Notes: generated by a model not told the origin, from the sequence alone. Shown: positions 49,762 to 60,652, numbered from the stretch's first letter. The stretch is DNA of 64,000 bases from Paucimonas lemoignei (GCA_900475325.1 LS483371.1:4712001-4776000), one strand, 5' to 3'. Translations and numbers: made by a program.

Positions 49762-50859
49762 CTAACGCTTGTGGCCTGTGTCCAGCTTACGTTCCAAGTG
49801 CATGGAATAGCGGGACATACCGAAACAGAAGATCCAGAACACCAGGGCCGCGAAGACATAGCCTTCGGTGGCCATACCCAGCCATACCGGGTCAGCAGTG
49901 GCTTGCTTGACGCTGCTGAGCAGGTCGAACAGGCCGATGATGATCACCAGGCTGGTGTCTTTGAACAGGGCAATGAAGGTGTTGACGATGCCAGGGATAA
50001 CCATCTTCAACGCCTGAGGCAGGATGACCAGCCCCATGCTGCGCCAGTAACCCAGGCCCATCGCTGCAGCCGCTTCGTACTGGCCTTTAGGGATAGCCTG
50101 CATGCCACCGCGCACCACTTCGGCGACGTACGCTGACTGGAACAGGATCACACCGATCAGGGCCCGCAGCAGTTTGTCGAAGTTCATCCCTTCGGGCATG
50201 AACAGCGGCAGCATCACCGAAGACATGAACAGCACGGTGATCAACGGCACGCCGCGCCAGAACTCGATGAACGTCACACACACCACGCGCACGGCGGGCA
50301 TGTTGGAACGACGACCGAGCGCCAGCAGGATCCCCAGTGGCAATGCACCTGCGATACCGACGGTGGCGATCACCAGCGTCAACATCAGGCCGCCCCACTG
50401 GCTGGTCGCCACGTGGGTCAGACCAAACGCGTCGCCGCTCAGCAGGTAAAAAGCCACAAACGGGTAAACAATCAGGAAGCCAATGCCGTAAATCGCTTTA
50501 CGCGGAAACTTCGAGATGAACAGCGGTGCCGCGCCGACGATTGCCAGAATGGCGGTCAGGTCCACCCTCCAGCGCAGCTCGGTCGGGAAGTAGCCGTACA
50601 TGAACTGACCAAAACGCTGCTGAATAAACACCCAGCATGCGCCTTCCTTGGTGCAGTCAGCGCGGGTGGTGCCGATCCAGTTGGCGTCCAGCAAGGCCCA
50701 GCTGAGAATCGGCGGGACCACCAGGTAAATCAGATACAGAGAGAACAAGGTCAGCAGCGTGTTGATCCAGCTGGAGAACAGGTTCTGACGCATCCACGCA
50801 ACCGGGCCGAAAACTTTGCCCGGTGGCGGCATGTCAGGTTTGAAAGTATGAGTTGTCAT
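49762..50859 (-). CDS. aapM: General L-amino-acid ABC transporter permease AapM
   Basis: A 365-residue inner-membrane channel subunit, larger than usual HisMQ proteins because of extra N-terminal helices and a periplasmic loop containing [21 protein letters not shown] (near 77-97), typical of AapM/BztC. The EAA loop ([25 protein letters not shown]) lies near residue 283. It is separated from aapQ by 10 bp. Confidence 0.93.
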   Translation of the reverse strand: MTTHTFKPDMPPPGKVFGPVAWMRQNLFSSWINTLLTLFSLYLIYLVVPPILSWALLDANWIGTTRADCTKEGACWVFIQQRFGQFMYGYFPTELRWRVDLTAILAIVGAAPLFISKFPRKAIYGIGFLIVYPFVAFYLLSGDAFGLTHVATSQWGGLMLTLVIATVGIAGALPLGILLALGRRSNMPAVRVVCVTFIEFWRGVPLITVLFMSSVMLPLFMPEGMNFDKLLRALIGVILFQSAYVAEVVRGGMQAIPKGQYEAAAAMGLGYWRSMGLVILPQALKMVIPGIVNTFIALFKDTSLVIIIGLFDLLSSVKQATADPVWLGMATEGYVFAALVFWIFCFGMSRYSMHLERKLDTGHKR

Positions 50860-50869
50860 GCGCGTTTCC

Positions 50870-52051
50870 TCACCGCTCGATCAGCGCAATGCGCTTGTTG
50901 TACCAGTTCATCAGCAGGGAAATGCTGATACTGATCGCCAGGTACACGCTCATGGTGATGGCAATGACTTCAATCGCCTGACCGGTCTGGTTGAGTACCG
51001 TACCGGCAAACAGCGAAACCATTTCCGGGTAACCAATGGCGGCGGCCAGGGAAGAGTTCTTCGCCAGGTTCAGGTATTGGCTGGTCAGTGGCGGGATGAT
51101 CACTCGCAGCGCCTGCGGAATGATGACCTTGCGCAGCGTTGGCCCTGGACGCAAGCCCAGCGAGCGAGCTGCTTCGGTCTGACCATGGCTGACCGACTTG
51201 ATACCCGAACGCACGATTTCAGCGATGAACGCTGCGGTGTACACCGTCAGGGCCAGGGTCAGGGAGATCAGTTCCGGGATCAGAACCCAGCCGCCCACGA
51301 AGTTGAAGCCTTTGAGCTCGGGCATTTGCCAGTGCACAGGGGCACCGAAAACAACCATGCTCAGGCCCGGAATCACCAACAACAGTGCCAGGCCAACCCA
51401 GAACTTGTGGAAGGGTTCGCCAGTGGCTTCAAAGCGCTTGTTGGCCCAACGGGTCATCAAGACCACGGCAACGATGGCCAGCACGATGCTGATCACGAAC
51501 GGCCAGGCGCCTTCGGCAGCGTAGGCACTGGGCATGTTCAGGCCACGGCTGCTGATGAAGAACATGTCGAAGTAACCGTGAGCCTGTCTTGGACCTGGCA
51601 GGGTCAGGAAGACAGCGGTGTACCAGAACAGGATCTGCAACAGCGGCGGGATGTTACGAAAGACTTCGACGTACACCGTTGCCAGCTTGTTGATCATCCA
51701 GTTGGGTGACAAACGCGCAACACCGATGATGAAGCCCAGGATCGTGGCCAGGAAAATGCCAATGACCGAGACCAGCAAGGTGTTGAGCAAGCCGATGACA
51801 AACACGCGGGCATAGCTGTCCGCTTCGGTGTAATCGATCAGGTGCTGAGCAATGCCGAAGCCGGCACTGCGCTCAAGAAAGCCAAAACCCGAGGTGATAC
51901 CCCGGTGTGCGAGGTTGGTCTGGACGTTGTCGAACATGAACCAGCCCATTGAAACCACTGCAACTACGGTGATGATCTGAAACAACCACGCGCGCACTTT
52001 TGGGTCGCTCAATGAGAGCTTTTGCTTGGGTGCGACGATTTGCTTTTCCAT
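50870..52051 (-). CDS. aapQ: General L-amino-acid ABC transporter permease AapQ
   Basis: A 393-residue partner of AapM. RGITSGFGFLERSAGFGI near residue 52 and the EAA loop EAARSLGLRPGPTLRKVIIPQALR near 308 are family marks. ATG 52051 (MEKQIVAPKQ) is used; the frame to 52081 reaches into the upstream stem-loop. It follows aapJ after 70 bp that hold a strong hairpin. Confidence 0.93.
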   Translation of the reverse strand: MEKQIVAPKQKLSLSDPKVRAWLFQIITVVAVVSMGWFMFDNVQTNLAHRGITSGFGFLERSAGFGIAQHLIDYTEADSYARVFVIGLLNTLLVSVIGIFLATILGFIIGVARLSPNWMINKLATVYVEVFRNIPPLLQILFWYTAVFLTLPGPRQAHGYFDMFFISSRGLNMPSAYAAEGAWPFVISIVLAIVAVVLMTRWANKRFEATGEPFHKFWVGLALLLVIPGLSMVVFGAPVHWQMPELKGFNFVGGWVLIPELISLTLALTVYTAAFIAEIVRSGIKSVSHGQTEAARSLGLRPGPTLRKVIIPQALRVIIPPLTSQYLNLAKNSSLAAAIGYPEMVSLFAGTVLNQTGQAIEVIAITMSVYLAISISISLLMNWYNKRIALIER

Positions 52052-52080
52052 GAAGTGCCCCAGGAAAAATGGAACGAACA

Positions 52081-52113
52081 ACGCCCGACAGCCCTTGTGA
52101 GGCTGTCGGGCGT
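52081..52113 (-). terminator. Stem-loop between aapJ and aapQ
   Basis: A perfect 13-bp stem (ACGCCCGACAGCC with its complement) and 7-base loop. There is no U tract, so it probably protects the aapJ message or limits read-through, keeping binding protein above permease. Confidence 0.7.
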
Positions 52114-52121
52114 CGGGTCAA

Positions 52122-53150
52122 TCAGCGAATAGGTGGAGCGTACTGAATGCCGCCTGCGTTCCACAGAGCGTTCTGGCCGCGCTTGATTTTCAGCGGGGTC
52201 GATTCGCCCAGGTTGCGTTCGAACATTTCACCGTAGTTACCGACTTGCTTGACGATCTGAACTACCCAGTCTTTCGGCAGTTTCAGGTCGGCACCGTAGG
52301 CACCGTCAGCACCCAGCATACGGGCTACGTCCGGGTTCTTGGTGGATTTGGCTTCAGCCTCGACGTTCTTCGAAGTGACTTTGGCTTCTTCGGCGTTGAG
52401 CATTGCGAACAGGGTCCACTTGACGATGGAGAACCACTCTTCGTCGCCTTTACGCACGACTGGGCCCAAAGGCTCTTTGGAGATGACTTCCGGCAGAACG
52501 ATGTAGTCGTTCGGCGCGGCCAGCTTGCTGCGCTGTGCGTAGAGCTGGGATTGGTCGGAGGTCAGAACGTCGCAACGGCCGCCTTCCAGGGACTTGGCGC
52601 TTTCGTCGGAGGTGTCGAAAGTGATCGGGGTGTATTTCAGACCGTTCGAACGGAAGTAGTCGGAAACGTTAAGCTCGGTGGTAGTACCGGCCTGGATACA
52701 GATGGTTGCACCATCCAGTTCCTTGGCGGATTTAACGCCCAGCTTGTTGTTTACCAGGAAGCCGATGCCGTCGTAGTAAGTCACGCCAGCGAATACCAGG
52801 CCCATGCCCGAATCACGGGAGCTGGTCCAGGTGGTGTTACGGGACAGGATGTCGATTTCGCCCGATTGCAGCGCGGTGAAACGCTCTTTGGCGTTCAGTT
52901 GGCTGAACTTCACTTTGGTCGCGTCACCGAAAACGGCAGCAGCAACAGCGCGGCATACGTCGGCGTCGATACCGGTGATCTTGCCGGTAGCATCAGGAAC
53001 GGAGAAGCCTGGCAGACCGTCGCTGACGCCGCACTGGATGAAGCCTTTCTTTTGAATGGCGTCCAGTGTTGCGCCGGCCTGAGCAAAACTGCTCACGCCG
53101 AGTGCTGCTGCGGCGGCTACTACAGCCAGGGTGGATTTCAACATCTTCAT
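52122..53150 (-). CDS. aapJ: General L-amino-acid binding protein AapJ
   Basis: A 342-residue periplasmic binding protein with signal peptide (about 1-25, MLKSTLAVVAAAAALGVSSFAQA). GFIQCGVSDGLPGFSVPDATGKITGID near residue 35 and RNTTWTSSRDSGMGLVFAGVTYYDG near 105 are strongly AapJ/BztA-like. It delivers many L-amino acids to AapQM. AGGTTTGA lies just before the ATG. It is the first gene of the operon and is preceded by a 479-bp gene-free region with a sigma-54-like box. Confidence 0.95.
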   Translation of the reverse strand: MKMLKSTLAVVAAAAALGVSSFAQAGATLDAIQKKGFIQCGVSDGLPGFSVPDATGKITGIDADVCRAVAAAVFGDATKVKFSQLNAKERFTALQSGEIDILSRNTTWTSSRDSGMGLVFAGVTYYDGIGFLVNNKLGVKSAKELDGATICIQAGTTTELNVSDYFRSNGLKYTPITFDTSDESAKSLEGGRCDVLTSDQSQLYAQRSKLAAPNDYIVLPEVISKEPLGPVVRKGDEEWFSIVKWTLFAMLNAEEAKVTSKNVEAEAKSTKNPDVARMLGADGAYGADLKLPKDWVVQIVKQVGNYGEMFERNLGESTPLKIKRGQNALWNAGGIQYAPPIR

Positions 53151-53479
53151 TCAAACCTCCAGTTTTGCTCTTTGTTGTTTAGGCTCTTGAATCCCGTCGC
53201 ACCCTTGTGAGGCATAAGTGACCCGTGCTGGCTTTTTTTTGGGTCACTGGACGTTGGGCCAGATCTTGAACCAGGCGTGAGCTCATCTCATCACCTGCCC
53301 TCTTGATCGTAGACGGCCCATCGGACTCAAGCACCATGATGTTCCTGAACCACTCCGGTACAGGATGAACCGTGCCGAAAATCCTGATGCATGGATTCGG
53401 TGCTGCCCCCGGGTAGAATCACTAATAGCACAATAGTGTTACCGCCCGAGGTGAGCGCTCTCACTCCCGGGTTCTTATA

Positions 53480-53494
53480 GCAAACCCCGTACCA
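53480..53494 (-). promoter_or_regulatory. Candidate sigma-54 promoter of aapJ
   Basis: On the minus strand the sequence reads TGGTACG-GGGT-TTGC, matching TGGCACG-N4-TTGC at all but one base with exact spacing. It lies about 330 bp before aapJ, implying a long leader. The rest of the gap 53151-53629 shows no other clear element. Confidence 0.55.
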
Positions 53495-53590
53495 GCATGG
53501 TGGCGAAGTCGAATTAGCGACAGGTCAAGAGGAAAACTTGTAACCTTGCGACATCTTCTTTCATTTTTAATTACACGCGCACCGCATTAA

Positions 53591-54286
<696 letters not shown>

Positions 54287-54318
54287 CTGGCCACTGTGGA
54301 ATCGACGTGGGACCGGCT

Positions 54319-54410
54319 CGTGGGACCGGCTTTAGCCGGGAAGAGGCCCGTACCGGCGAAACATCTTCTTCGCCAGGAATGCCGCCTTCCCGGCTAAAGC
54401 CGGTCCCACG
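54319..54410. repeat. REPIN, family C, with partial extra left end
   Basis: A complete family C REPIN lies here. A truncated left end (GTGGGACCGGCTCGTGGGAC) directly precedes it at 54308-54322, as if an insertion had occurred into an older copy. Confidence 0.85.
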
Positions 54411-54512
54411 GATTTTGACTATATGTAGCCCGTTTGGCATGAAACTACGCCGCGCATGATTCTTGCTTTACACTGCCGGGCGTACATTCCTTAACCAACT
54501 GACGAGATCACC

Positions 54513-56000
54513 GTGCTCAAAGCACTTAAAAAGATGTTCGGTAAAGGCGAGGTTGAGCCGCTCGCAGCTGGCCCTGTCCCCACCTCCCCCGCTCCCGCCG
54601 GGAAAACCGAAAGCGCCTTGCGGACAAACAGCGCCCCTGTTTCAGCCCCGGCTCCGGCCGTTGCCGTCGCTCAAGACGAGATCGCGCAGCCCGCGGCCAC
54701 TGAGCCGAGCAGCATCGCCCGGCCAAAAGCAGAACGCCCACGTCGTGAACGTGCGCCAAAGCCGCCCGTCATTCCCTGGAAACTCGAAGACTTCGTCGTT
54801 GAACCCCAGGAAGGCAAAACCCGCTTCCACGACTTCGCCCTCGCGCCAGAACTGATGCACGCGATCCAAGACCTCGGTTTTCCTTATTGCACGCCGATTC
54901 AGGCGCAAGTCCTGGGCTTCACACTCAAGGGCCAGGACGCCATTGGTCGCGCGCAGACCGGCACCGGCAAAACCGCAGCCTTTCTGATTTCGATCATCTC
55001 GCAACTCACCCAGACGCCGCCGCCCAAAGAACGCTACATGGGTGAGCCCCGCGCGCTGATCATCGCCCCGACCCGTGAGTTGGTGGTGCAGATTGCCAAG
55101 GACGCCGCTGACCTGACCAAGTACACCGACCTGAATGTCATGACGTTTGTGGGCGGCATGGACTTCGACAAGCAGCTCAAGCAGCTCGAAGCACGGCATT
55201 GCGATATTCTGGTCGCCACCCCTGGCCGTTTGCTGGACTTCAACCAGCGCGGTGAAGTGCACCTGGACATGGTCGAAGTCATGGTCCTGGACGAAGCCGA
55301 CCGCATGCTCGACATGGGCTTCATTCCGCAGGTCCGCCAGATCATCCGCCAGACGCCGCAGAAAAGTGAACGTCAGACCCTGCTGTTCTCGGCCACCTTC
55401 ACCGAAGACGTGATGAACCTGGCCAAACAGTGGACCACCGATCCGGCCATCGTCGAAATCGAAGCCTTGAACGTTGCCAGCGAAAACGTTGAGCAGCACA
55501 TCTATGCTGTAGCCGGTGCCGACAAATACAAACTGCTCTACAACCTGATCAACGACAACGGTTGGGAGCGAGTCATGGTCTTTGCCAACCGCAAAGACGA
55601 AGTGCGCCGTATTGAGGAGCGCCTGGTGCGTGACGGCGTCAACGCCGCGCAGCTGTCAGGCGACGTGCCGCAGCACAAACGCATCAAGACGCTGGAAGGC
55701 TTCCGCGAAGGCAAGATTCGCGTGCTGGTTGCAACCGACGTGGCCGGTCGCGGCATTCACATCGACGGCATCAGCCACGTGATCAACTTCACCCTGCCGG
55801 AAGTGCCGGACGACTACGTACACCGTATCGGCCGTACTGGTCGCGCGGGCGCTGCAGGCGTGTCGATCAGCTTCGCCGGTGAAGACGACTCGTACCAGCT
55901 GCCATCGATCGAAGAGAAGCTGGGCCGCAAGATCAGCTGCGAAACACCGCCGACCGAGCTGTTGCGGGCGGTAGTTCGCAAGCCTGCGCAGCCAGTTTAA
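54513..56000 (+). CDS. rhlB: DEAD-box RNA helicase RhlB
   Basis: A 495-residue ATP-dependent RNA helicase that unwinds structured RNA, commonly with RNase E in the degradosome. A disordered Ala/Pro-rich N-terminus (about 1-85) precedes the core. The Q motif region is PYCTPIQAQ, motif I AQTGTGKT, motif [14 protein letters not shown], motif III SATFTED, and motif [12 protein letters not shown]. The start codon is GTG 54513 (GTG CTC AAA). The N-terminal extension is typical of pseudomonad RhlB. Confidence 0.93.
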   Translation: MLKALKKMFGKGEVEPLAAGPVPTSPAPAGKTESALRTNSAPVSAPAPAVAVAQDEIAQPAATEPSSIARPKAERPRRERAPKPPVIPWKLEDFVVEPQEGKTRFHDFALAPELMHAIQDLGFPYCTPIQAQVLGFTLKGQDAIGRAQTGTGKTAAFLISIISQLTQTPPPKERYMGEPRALIIAPTRELVVQIAKDAADLTKYTDLNVMTFVGGMDFDKQLKQLEARHCDILVATPGRLLDFNQRGEVHLDMVEVMVLDEADRMLDMGFIPQVRQIIRQTPQKSERQTLLFSATFTEDVMNLAKQWTTDPAIVEIEALNVASENVEQHIYAVAGADKYKLLYNLINDNGWERVMVFANRKDEVRRIEERLVRDGVNAAQLSGDVPQHKRIKTLEGFREGKIRVLVATDVAGRGIHIDGISHVINFTLPEVPDDYVHRIGRTGRAGAAGVSISFAGEDDSYQLPSIEEKLGRKISCETPPTELLRAVVRKPAQPV

Positions 56001-56026
56001 CTTCAGATGTCACTACCCCCACTGCA

Positions 56027-56117
56027 CCTGTGGGGGCAAGCTTGCGAAGGCGATGGTGAGTCAGCCCTATATGTGGCGCCTGAAACCCAGCTTTCGCAAG
56101 CAAGCTTGCTCCCACAG
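56027..56117. repeat. REPIN, family B, degenerate left arm
   Basis: The left arm GTGGGGGCAAGCTTGCGAAG has lost bases; the right arm is GCAAGCAAGCTTGCTCCCAC. Confidence 0.8.
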
Positions 56118-56228
56118 GGTCAGGATCAGGCAATACCTCTCACTTCTAACACCCCGCCACCGCATGATCAGTGACCGGCCTTTCGAGGCATGGCGCTTGA
56201 GGAGCCTGATTCAGCTGCTTTTCGAGTA

Positions 56229-56339
56229 CCTGTGGGAGCAAGCTTGCTTGCGAAGGCTGCCTTTCAGGCTCAACAGCTTCGTCTGGTTCACCACCGCCTT
56301 CGCTAGCAAGGTGGAGCGCCACCCCGGTCGCTCCCACAA
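56229..56339. repeat. REPIN, family B, hybrid right arm
   Basis: The right arm has the extended GTGGAGCGCCACCCCGGT insert between GCAAG and CGCTCCCAC, as at 18712-18737 and, inverted, at 25340-25360. Confidence 0.8.
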
Positions 56340-56353
56340 GTTTTAGTGTGGTC

Positions 56354-56809
56354 TCAGTTATTACTCCACCTTCCTGCCGCCGCATGATCACTCTCACGCC
56401 CTTCTACCCACTTAGGCCCTTCTGAAGTGTTTTCCTTCTTCCAGAACGGGGCTCGGGTCTTGAGGTAGTCCATGACGAAATCACAGGCTTTGAACGCCGC
56501 CTGACGATGGGCACTGGCCACGCCGACGAACACAATCGGCTCACCCGGCTCCAGTGCACCAACACGATGCAGTACTTCGAGCTTGAGCAATGGCCAGCGC
56601 TGATGCGCCTCGTCGGTGATCTTGCCCAGCGCCTTTTCAGTCATGCCGGGATAGTGCTCAAGAAACATCCCCGACACGTCCCGCCCTTCGTTGAAATCCC
56701 GCACGTAGCCGACGAAGCTCACCACCGCACCCACGCCCACATTGGCGGCGTGCAGCGCGTTGACTTCAGCGCCAGGGTCAAACGGCGCCACCTGAACCCG
56801 AATCGCCAT
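56354..56809 (-). CDS. moaE: Molybdopterin synthase catalytic subunit MoaE
   Basis: A 151-residue large subunit of molybdopterin synthase, which adds two sulfurs to precursor Z. GAVVSFVGYVRDFNEG near residue 27, LEHYPGMTEKAL near 49, and the catalytic lysine region RAPFWKKE near 119 are present. Its start lies 2 bp from the moaD stop. The order moaC-moaD-moaE on the minus strand forms one operon. Confidence 0.95.
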   Translation of the reverse strand: MAIRVQVAPFDPGAEVNALHAANVGVGAVVSFVGYVRDFNEGRDVSGMFLEHYPGMTEKALGKITDEAHQRWPLLKLEVLHRVGALEPGEPIVFVGVASAHRQAAFKACDFVMDYLKTRAPFWKKENTSEGPKWVEGRESDHAAAGRWSNN

Positions 56810-56811
56810 AT

Positions 56812-57057
56812 TCAGCCTCCCGTGACAGTCGGGAAAAACGCCACTTCATCGCCAGCCTCAAGCGGTTCGTCCAGCGAGCACAGCTCCTGATTGCGGGCAC
56901 ACATCAGGCTTTGCTCGGCCAGTACTTGCCAGACGCCTTCGCGCCCCACCAGATGAAGGCGTAGGGCATCAATGCTGGCAAACGTGCCTTCCACCTGCTC
57001 ACCATCCAGGCCGAGGGTTTCCCGGTAACGAGCGAAATACTGGACGTTGACGCTCAT
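56812..57057 (-). CDS. moaD: Molybdopterin synthase sulfur carrier MoaD
   Basis: An 81-residue ubiquitin-fold protein ending in the required GlyGly (FPTVTGG), which is thiocarboxylated and donates sulfur to Moa[15 protein letters not shown] at the start and [11 protein letters not shown] at the end are typical. It overlaps the moaC stop by 4 bp. Confidence 0.94.
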   Translation of the reverse strand: MSVNVQYFARYRETLGLDGEQVEGTFASIDALRLHLVGREGVWQVLAEQSLMCARNQELCSLDEPLEAGDEVAFFPTVTGG

Positions 57058-57536
57058 TGCGCCTCCGGTGCATCAGCAACGAAATGCCCGCTCTTGCCGC
57101 CGAGTTTTTCCAGCAGACGAACGTTTTCAATGACCATGCCGCGATCCACCGCCTTGCACATGTCATAGATAGTCAATGCGGCGACGCTGGCGGCGGTGAG
57201 CGCTTCCATTTCCACGCCGGTCTGCCCGGCGAGCTTGCAGCGGGCGACAATCCGCACCGCGTCTTCGCCTTCGGCACTGAGCTCGACCTTGACGCTGGTC
57301 AGCATCAACGGGTGGCACAGCGGGATCAGATCACTGGTTTTCTTGGCCGCCTGAATACCGGCAATACGCGCCACGGCAAACACATCTCCTTTGGGATGAC
57401 CACCGCTGACGATCATTTGCAGCGTTTCAGGCAACATACGTATTAACGCTTCGGCCACCGCTTCACGGGACGTCACGGCTTTATCGGTGACGTCGACCAT
57501 ATTGGCGCGACCTTGGGAATCGAGATGAGTGAGCAC
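57054..57536 (-). CDS. moaC: Cyclic pyranopterin monophosphate synthase MoaC
   Basis: A 160-residue enzyme that works after MoaA to form cyclic pyranopterin monophosphate. [14 protein letters not shown] near residue 13, [16 protein letters not shown] near 64, and [23 protein letters not shown] near 107 are diagnostic. A GTG start at 57536 with AGGAG upstream is used; the longer frame to 57611 runs into repeat sequence. moaA is not in the window. Confidence 0.94.
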   Translation of the reverse strand: MLTHLDSQGRANMVDVTDKAVTSREAVAEALIRMLPETLQMIVSGGHPKGDVFAVARIAGIQAAKKTSDLIPLCHPLMLTSVKVELSAEGEDAVRIVARCKLAGQTGVEMEALTAASVAALTIYDMCKAVDRGMVIENVRLLEKLGGKSGHFVADAPEAQ

Positions 57537-57585
57537 TGTTTTACTCCTGAACAGGAGTGGGGATTGTAGGTACGAAGAGCTAAAA

Positions 57586-57660
57586 GCTACAAGCTGCAAG
57601 CTGCAAGCCACAAGCTTCCTGACTCAAAGCTTGCAGCTTGCAGCTTGACGCTTGCGGCTA
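57586..57660. repeat. AAGCTGCAAG/CTTGCAGCTTG repeat cluster
   Basis: Tandem copies of AGCTGCA and AAGCTTGCAGCTTGCAGCTTG units form an inverted cluster between phoH-like and moaC genes, related to those at 15160 and 31062. Confidence 0.7.
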
Positions 57661-57674
57661 GGCGGCTCGCCCGC

Positions 57675-59069
57675 CTACAAATGCGATTCCGCATATTCAG
57701 CCAGGATGGAGCGTGGCACGCCTTGCAGGGAGATGTGCACGCCGTTGGGGAAGTCTTTGAAGCGCTCCGTCAGGTAGGTCAGGCCGGAACTGGTGGCCGA
57801 CAGGTAAGGGGTATCGATCTGCGCCAGGTTGCCCAGACACACCACTTTGGAACCGGCACCGGCACGGGTGATGATGGTTTTCATCTGGTGCGGGGTGAGG
57901 TTCTGGCATTCGTCGATCAAAATCAGGCTTTGCTGGAAACTACGGCCCCGAATGTAGTTGAGGGATTTGAACTGCAGCGGCACCTTGCTGAGGATGTAGT
58001 CCACGCTGCCATGGGTGTTTTCGTCATCCATGTGCAAGGCTTCGAGGTTGTCGGTGATTGCGCCAAGCCATGGCTCCATTTTTTCCGCTTCGGTGCCGGG
58101 CAGGAAGCCGATCTCCTGGTCGAGCCCCTGCACGCTACGCGTAGCGATGATGCGCCGATAACGTTTGCTGACCATGGTCTGCTCGATGGCAGCGGCCAGC
58201 GCAAGAATGGTCTTGCCGGAACCTGCCGCGCCGGACAGGTTGACCAGGTGAATGTCCGGATCCAGCAAGGCGAACAGTGCCAGGCCCTGGTAAATATCCC
58301 GAGGTTTGAGGCCCCAGGCTTCCTGATGCAGCAGTGGCTCCTGGTGCATGTCCAGGATCAGCAACTCGTCAGGCTTGACGCCCTTGACCCAGCCCACGAA
58401 GCCTTGCTCGTCGATGATGAACTCGTTGATGTGTACCGACGGCAGCATTTCGGTCATTTGCACGCGGTGCCAGGTGCGGCCGTGATCCTGACGGGTATCG
58501 ACCTTGGCGACGCGGTCCCAGAAGGAACCGGTCATGGTGTGGTAACCACGGGACAGCATCGACACGTCGTCGACTAACTGGTCAGTGCTGTAATCCTCGG
58601 CGGCGATCCCGCAGGCGCGGGCCTTGAGGCGCATGTTGATGTCTTTGGTGACCAGCACCAGGCGCAAGTCCTTGTCGCGCGCATGCAGGTCAATCAATTG
58701 GTTAATGATGATGTTGTCGTTCAAATGCTCAGGCAGAAGGCTGTTGGGCTCCTCGCGTTTGCTCATCAGGATGGACAGGTAACCTTTGAAGACGCCGGTG
58801 CCACGGTCGATCGGCACGCCCCGCTCCACCTCTTCGGGCGTGGCTTCACCCAGAGTCTTGTCGATCAGGCGGATGGCCTGGCGACACTCGGCAGCCACGG
58901 AGTGCTTGCCGGCCTTGAGCTTGTCCAGCTCCTCAAGCACGGTCATGGGGATGGCAACGCGGTGTTCTTCGAAATTCAGCAAGGCATTGGGATCGTGGAT
59001 CAGTACATTTGTATCGAGCACGTAAAGGATTGGCTGGTTAGTAGAGGGGGTGCGTCCGTGATCATCCAT
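57675..59069 (-). CDS. PIN-PhoH fusion protein
   Basis: A 464-residue protein. The N-terminal PIN ribonuclease domain (about 14-160) keeps its acidic residues (VLDTNVLIHDPNAL, then VLEELDKLK and later TKDINMRLKA). The C-terminal PhoH ATPase domain (about 230-464) has Walker A GAAGSGKTILA near 281 and LILIDECQNLTPHQMKTIITRAG near 387 as Walker B region. Such PhoH2-type proteins are reported as sequence-specific RNA helicase/RNases; here no antitoxin-like partner gene is adjacent. AGGTGAGCG precedes the ATG. Confidence 0.88.
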   Translation of the reverse strand: MDDHGRTPSTNQPILYVLDTNVLIHDPNALLNFEEHRVAIPMTVLEELDKLKAGKHSVAAECRQAIRLIDKTLGEATPEEVERGVPIDRGTGVFKGYLSILMSKREEPNSLLPEHLNDNIIINQLIDLHARDKDLRLVLVTKDINMRLKARACGIAAEDYSTDQLVDDVSMLSRGYHTMTGSFWDRVAKVDTRQDHGRTWHRVQMTEMLPSVHINEFIIDEQGFVGWVKGVKPDELLILDMHQEPLLHQEAWGLKPRDIYQGLALFALLDPDIHLVNLSGAAGSGKTILALAAAIEQTMVSKRYRRIIATRSVQGLDQEIGFLPGTEAEKMEPWLGAITDNLEALHMDDENTHGSVDYILSKVPLQFKSLNYIRGRSFQQSLILIDECQNLTPHQMKTIITRAGAGSKVVCLGNLAQIDTPYLSATSSGLTYLTERFKDFPNGVHISLQGVPRSILAEYAESHL

Positions 59070-59402
59070 ACTCGCTCACCTTTATAAAAGCCAGGCAACG
59101 CAGAACCACTAGAAAACTGCGCCACGAAAAGGCCGCCGGGCGCTTCCCTTAGAGCAGGGGAGCAAAGCTCAAGATGGAGTCTTGGAGGACGCCACCTGTG
59201 TTGCAGGTTTCGGCGGTCTGTAGTGGTAATACCGCAAAACCCATGACAGAAAAAAGCTCTTTGACAGATTTTTGAAGTTTATTTCACAGTTTGACGAATA
59301 GCCCTTGGCGGCCTGCTTCGCGGCGTTTACAGTCGGAAGTCATCCCCACCCGAAATCCTCTGAAAACCCCCTTTCACTTACCCCTAAAACGCGCGCAAAC
59401 CC
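59070..59402. other. Gap upstream of the PIN-PhoH gene
   Basis: 333 bp without a gene between two minus-strand genes. It is AT-rich around 59240-59290 and should contain the phoH-like promoter; no terminator, repeat or RNA gene is recognised. Confidence 0.35.
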
Positions 59403-60545
59403 TTAGCCTGCGGGCCTTTCAGGGATATTGTGGCAATCGTCCCAGATCAACTCACTTTGCGCGGTATTGGCCAGCAGCAATGGCACCGCCGATTGCACCT
59501 TTGCGCTTGCGTCGTGGAACACCACGGTGCCCCGCCGCCACAGCAACATCAGGCTGATTACCCGGTCGCTGATCTGCTCGGATGTCAGCCGGCCGTTAGC
59601 GTCCTGAGCGTCGATATTCCACAGCGACACCCGCAGGTCCTGATCGCGGAAGAACTGGCCGCTGTCGGCGCGTCGGTGACCGTAGGGTGGGCGGAACAGC
59701 GGAATGTAGTTGTCTGGCAACAACTGCTGGGTCAGCCCGGCGCTGCGCTGCACGGAATGCTGCCAGTCCAGCCACTGGCTGTGGGAGCGGTATTCCCAAC
59801 CCTGGATGCCCACGCATTGCAGGCGATACAAAGACTGCAAGGCTGCGGCCGATCCGGCCTCAAGGCGCTCCTGCAGCCTTTTGCCCAGCACGAAGAAGGT
59901 GGCGTTCATCTTTTGCTGACGCATGAAGTCAGCGAGCCAGTCAGTGCCGCCGTCAGCCCCAGTAGGGCCGCCTTCAAAATTGAGCTGGAAGGTTCGGTCG
60001 GCCATCGCATCGCCGCTCAGCTCATCCGAGTTATAGAGGGCGATTTCGCTGCTGGTCTGCGGGAACAGTGCCGCCTGGTACAAAAGCTCATTCAGATAGC
60101 GCTCATTAAAGGCAGCACTCGGCGCGGCCCAGTTGGCGTAGAACGAGTCGGCGGCGATGGTGTACTCGGTGGCGCGCTGGCGCAGTTGGTCCATGTCTTC
60201 GACCAGGACGCAGAACGAGGCATCCTGTTCGCAGCTCTTTTGCGCGTTCTGATAGTTATCCAGCAGGCGCGTCCACAGCCGGTTACGCACCAGATTCAGC
60301 GTCGGCACATTGATGTAGCGCAGGCCCAATCGACGCTTGAGGCCGTCTTCGTCGAGGCTTTCGCTCAGTAATAGCTGATGGGCAAAACCGAGGATCTGCG
60401 CCCGGGAGGCAACATCGAACAGATCAGGGCTCTCCAGCCGCTCCGGCCAGGTGCTGCGATCAATCGTTGCCACCGGTGGTAAAGCCGCATGGGCTTGAAC
60501 CCAGAACAGACACGCGCAAACTGCCAGAAAAATACGCAAAACCAA
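59403..60545 (-). CDS. Exported NodB-fold protein with altered active site
   Basis: A 380-residue protein with signal peptide (about 1-20, IFLAVCACLFWVQAHA). The C-terminal half has the polysaccharide-deacetylase (NodB) fold: FEGGP in place of TFDDGP, then MNATFFVLGKRL, SHSQWLDW in place of the HSxxH metal motif, and RPPYG, IDAQD and FHD as later motifs. Loss of the paired aspartates and one metal histidine suggests no metal-dependent deacetylation, or a changed chemistry. The N-terminal half (20-190) is helical and unrecognised. The start codon ATG or nearby alternatives fit. Confidence 0.75.
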   Translation of the reverse strand: MVLRIFLAVCACLFWVQAHAALPPVATIDRSTWPERLESPDLFDVASRAQILGFAHQLLLSESLDEDGLKRRLGLRYINVPTLNLVRNRLWTRLLDNYQNAQKSCEQDASFCVLVEDMDQLRQRATEYTIAADSFYANWAAPSAAFNERYLNELLYQAALFPQTSSEIALYNSDELSGDAMADRTFQLNFEGGPTGADGGTDWLADFMRQQKMNATFFVLGKRLQERLEAGSAAALQSLYRLQCVGIQGWEYRSHSQWLDWQHSVQRSAGLTQQLLPDNYIPLFRPPYGHRRADSGQFFRDQDLRVSLWNIDAQDANGRLTSEQISDRVISLMLLWRRGTVVFHDASAKVQSAVPLLLANTAQSELIWDDCHNIPERPAG

Positions 60546-60652
60546 AAGCTCCCTACCCTGAACATCGAATCCGGATTAGCGCCGCACTATAGCTGATCTG
60601 CACGGCGTGGCTGATGTCGGGGGTGATACAAACCTCTGTGGGAACGTTTTCA

